Shown piece by piece: positions 5,114 to 6,842 of a stretch of DNA of 6,842 nt. Source of the DNA: an uncultured Shinella sp. GTDB taxonomy: Bacteria; Pseudomonadota; Alphaproteobacteria; Rhizobiales; Rhizobiaceae. Position 1 is the stretch's first letter. Every line of letters starts with the position of its first letter. The notes beneath the pieces are model-generated. The model had not been told where the DNA came from. It ran no database searches and saw only the letters and a list, made by a program, of their open reading frames with translations. A program made the position numbers and the translations under genes. The DNA lies in assembly GCA_946481465.1 (NCBI GenBank), contig CAMLOC010000201.1, positions 1 to 6,842 of the forward strand. Direction: 5' to 3'.

Positions 5114-6841
5114 ATGAAGAAAGTGCTGATTGCCAATCGTGGCGAGATCGCCGTGCGCATCGTGCGCGCCTGCCGCGACCACGGCCTCCAGTCGGTCGCC
5201 GTCTATGCCGATCCGGATGCGGATGCGCTGTTCGTGCGCCTCGCCGACGAAGCCTACGGGCTCGAAGGCGTGCGCCCGGCGGAAACCTATCTCGATATCG
5301 AGAAGCTGATCGCGGTCGCGAAAAGGGCCGGTGCCGATGCGGTCCATCCGGGCTACGGCTTCCTTTCCGAGCGCGCCGAATTCGCGCGCGCCGTGCAGGG
5401 CGCGGGCCTTATCTGGATCGGCCCCGATCCGTCCGTCATCGAGGCGCTCGGCGACAAGGTCGAGGCACGGCGCATCGCGCAGGGCGTCGGCGCACCGCTG
5501 GTTGCCGGCAGCGACGGCCCGGTATCCTCGGCCGCCGAGGTCGTCGCGTTTGCGGAAAAGCACGGCCTGCCGGTCGCCATCAAGGCGGCGCATGGCGGCG
5601 GCGGGCGCGGGCTCAAGGTGGCCTGGAAGATGGAGGAGGTCGCCGACCTCTACGAATCCGCCGTGCGCGAGGCGACGGCGGCCTTCGGCCGGGGCGAATG
5701 CTTCCTCGAACGCTTCCTCGACCGGCCGCGCCATATCGAGGCGCAGGTCCTTGCCGACAAGCACGGGAATGTGCTGGTGCTCGGCACCCGCGATTGCTCG
5801 GCCCAGCGTCGTAACCAGAAGCTCATCGAGGAGGCCCCGGCGCCCTTCCTCTCGGACGAGCAGCGCCGGAAGATCCACGCCGCCGCAAAGGCGATCTGCG
5901 CCGCCGCCGGCTATTCCGGCGCGGGCACGGTGGAGTTCCTGCTCGGCGTCGACGGCACGATCTCCTTCCTCGAGGTGAACACCCGCCTGCAGGTCGAGCA
6001 TCCCGTTACGGAAGAGACGACCGGCATCGACCTCGTCATCGAGCAGTTCCGCATCGCCGAGGGCCTGCCGCTGCGTGTGCTGGAAACGCCGGAACCGCGC
6101 GGCCATTCCATCGAGTTCCGCATCAATGCGGAGGATCCCGGCCGCGGCTTCCTGCCGACACCCGGCGCCATCACCGTCTTCGATCCGCCGTCCGGCCCCG
6201 GCGTGCGCCTCGACAGCGGCGTCGTCAGCGGCTCCACCGTGCCCGGCGTCTTCGATTCGCTCGTCGCCAAGCTGATCGTGACCGGCGCGACGCGCGAGGA
6301 GGCCCTGCGCCGCGCCCGCCGGGCGCTGAAGGAGTTCCGCATCGAGGGCGTCGCGACGGTCCTGCCGTTCCACCGCGCCGCCATCGACACGGCGGATTTC
6401 ATCGGCACGGACGGCTTCAAGGTGCATACCCGGTGGATCGAGACCGATTTCGCGGCCATGCCGGAGGCCATGGCCCGGCCCGAGCCCGTCGAGGACCCGA
6501 CGCTGGTGCGCACCCATCTCGAAATCGACGGCAGGCGCGTGTCGCTCGCCCTGCCGAGCCTGCTCCTCGCCGGCCTCGGCGCGGCCGGGCAGGGTGCGGC
6601 CGCTGCCGGCAAGGGTGGCAAGCCCGCCGAGGACGGCATCGCCGCCCCGGTTTCCGGCACGCTGCAGGCCTTCAAGGTCGCCGATGGCGCGAAGGTCGCG
6701 GAAGGCGACCTGGTGGCCGTGATGGAGGCGATGAAGATGGAAACGCAGGTCCTCGCCCCCAAGGCCGGCATCCTTCGCCTGCGCGTCAAGGAAGGCGACT
6801 ACCTTCAGGCGGGCGACACGCTGATGGTGTTCGAAGGCTGA
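5114..6841 (+). CDS. Biotin carboxylase-BCCP fusion (acetyl-CoA carboxylase-like alpha subunit)
   Basis: A 575-residue cytoplasmic protein. Residues 1 to about 445 are a complete biotin carboxylase: [12 protein letters not shown] (9-20), HPGYGFLSE (78-86), ATP-grasp loop GGGGRG (161-166), RDCSAQRR (226-233), Mg/ATP ligand region with E274 and E287, [12 protein letters not shown] (289-300) and RINAEDP (336-342). A linker of about 60 residues, Ala/Gly-rich at 487-503, leads to a biotinyl domain (about 508-574) with EAMKMET (538-544), where K541 is the biotin site. It would carboxylate its own biotin using ATP and bicarbonate. It is shorter than propionyl- or methylcrotonyl-CoA carboxylase alpha subunits because the roughly 130-residue BT domain is missing. 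AGGAGAA at 5102-5108 supports the ATG. No AccA/AccD-type carboxyltransferase lies in the window; the only candidate partner is PxpBC. Housekeeping accC is normally paired with a separate accB, so this is an accessory, pathway-specific copy. The TGA stop at 6839-6841 is inside the window. Confidence 0.94.
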   Translation: MKKVLIANRGEIAVRIVRACRDHGLQSVAVYADPDADALFVRLADEAYGLEGVRPAETYLDIEKLIAVAKRAGADAVHPGYGFLSERAEFARAVQGAGLIWIGPDPSVIEALGDKVEARRIAQGVGAPLVAGSDGPVSSAAEVVAFAEKHGLPVAIKAAHGGGGRGLKVAWKMEEVADLYESAVREATAAFGRGECFLERFLDRPRHIEAQVLADKHGNVLVLGTRDCSAQRRNQKLIEEAPAPFLSDEQRRKIHAAAKAICAAAGYSGAGTVEFLLGVDGTISFLEVNTRLQVEHPVTEETTGIDLVIEQFRIAEGLPLRVLETPEPRGHSIEFRINAEDPGRGFLPTPGAITVFDPPSGPGVRLDSGVVSGSTVPGVFDSLVAKLIVTGATREEALRRARRALKEFRIEGVATVLPFHRAAIDTADFIGTDGFKVHTRWIETDFAAMPEAMARPEPVEDPTLVRTHLEIDGRRVSLALPSLLLAGLGAAGQGAAAAGKGGKPAEDGIAAPVSGTLQAFKVADGAKVAEGDLVAVMEAMKMETQVLAPKAGILRLRVKEGDYLQAGDTLMVFEG

Positions 6842-6842
6842 A

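Noticed and set aside
4940..6517. Minus-strand open frame of 525 codons opposite the biotin carboxylase gene
   Set aside because: Same compositional shadow; it also crosses the RIME-like element, which a real gene would be unlikely to do.

Overview
The window looks like part of a Rhizobiaceae-type alphaproteobacterial chromosome or large replicon. The grounds are the very GC-rich coding sequence with strong third-position GC bias, the rhizobial style of gene content, and a roughly 100-bp two-hairpin intergenic repeat at 4999-5102 that resembles the RIME elements known from Rhizobium, Sinorhizobium and Agrobacterium relatives. Genus cannot be fixed from the sequence alone.

Layout: the left edge carries the 5' part of a GntR-family regulator on the minus strand (284 down to 1, truncated by the window). 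A 244-bp divergent intergenic region follows (285-528), AT-rich in its middle. It contains a perfect 19-bp palindrome (433-451) that overlaps a consensus -35 box facing right. Five plus-strand genes then run without a long break: an NRAMP-related membrane transporter (529-1794), pxpA, the 5-oxoprolinase subunit A of the LamB/YcsF family (1816-2583), a DUF1445/YcsI-type protein related to D-glutamate cyclase (2595-3404), a fused pxpB-pxpC gene (3412-5001), and, after the RIME-like repeat, a biotin carboxylase-biotin carboxyl carrier fusion (5114-6841). The last gene ends one base before the window does. Spacings are 21, 11, 7 and 112 nt, and each gene has a Shine-Dalgarno sequence, so this reads as one operon.

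How it likely works: the gene set matches the Bacillus subtilis ycsF-ycsG-ycsI-kipI-kipA cluster in content. PxpABC is an established ATP-dependent 5-oxoprolinase that opens 5-oxoproline (pyroglutamate) to glutamate. The transporter would import the substrate. The DUF1445 protein would connect D-glutamate or 5-oxo-D-proline to the pathway. The GntR protein would control its own gene and the operon through the palindrome. The biotin-dependent subunit has no carboxyltransferase partner in the window except the KipI/KipA-type domains of PxpBC, which are homologous to the carboxyltransferase part of urea carboxylase. This raises the possibility that the locus encodes a biotin-linked version of oxoproline hydrolysis. 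That last point, and the transporter substrate, are inference.
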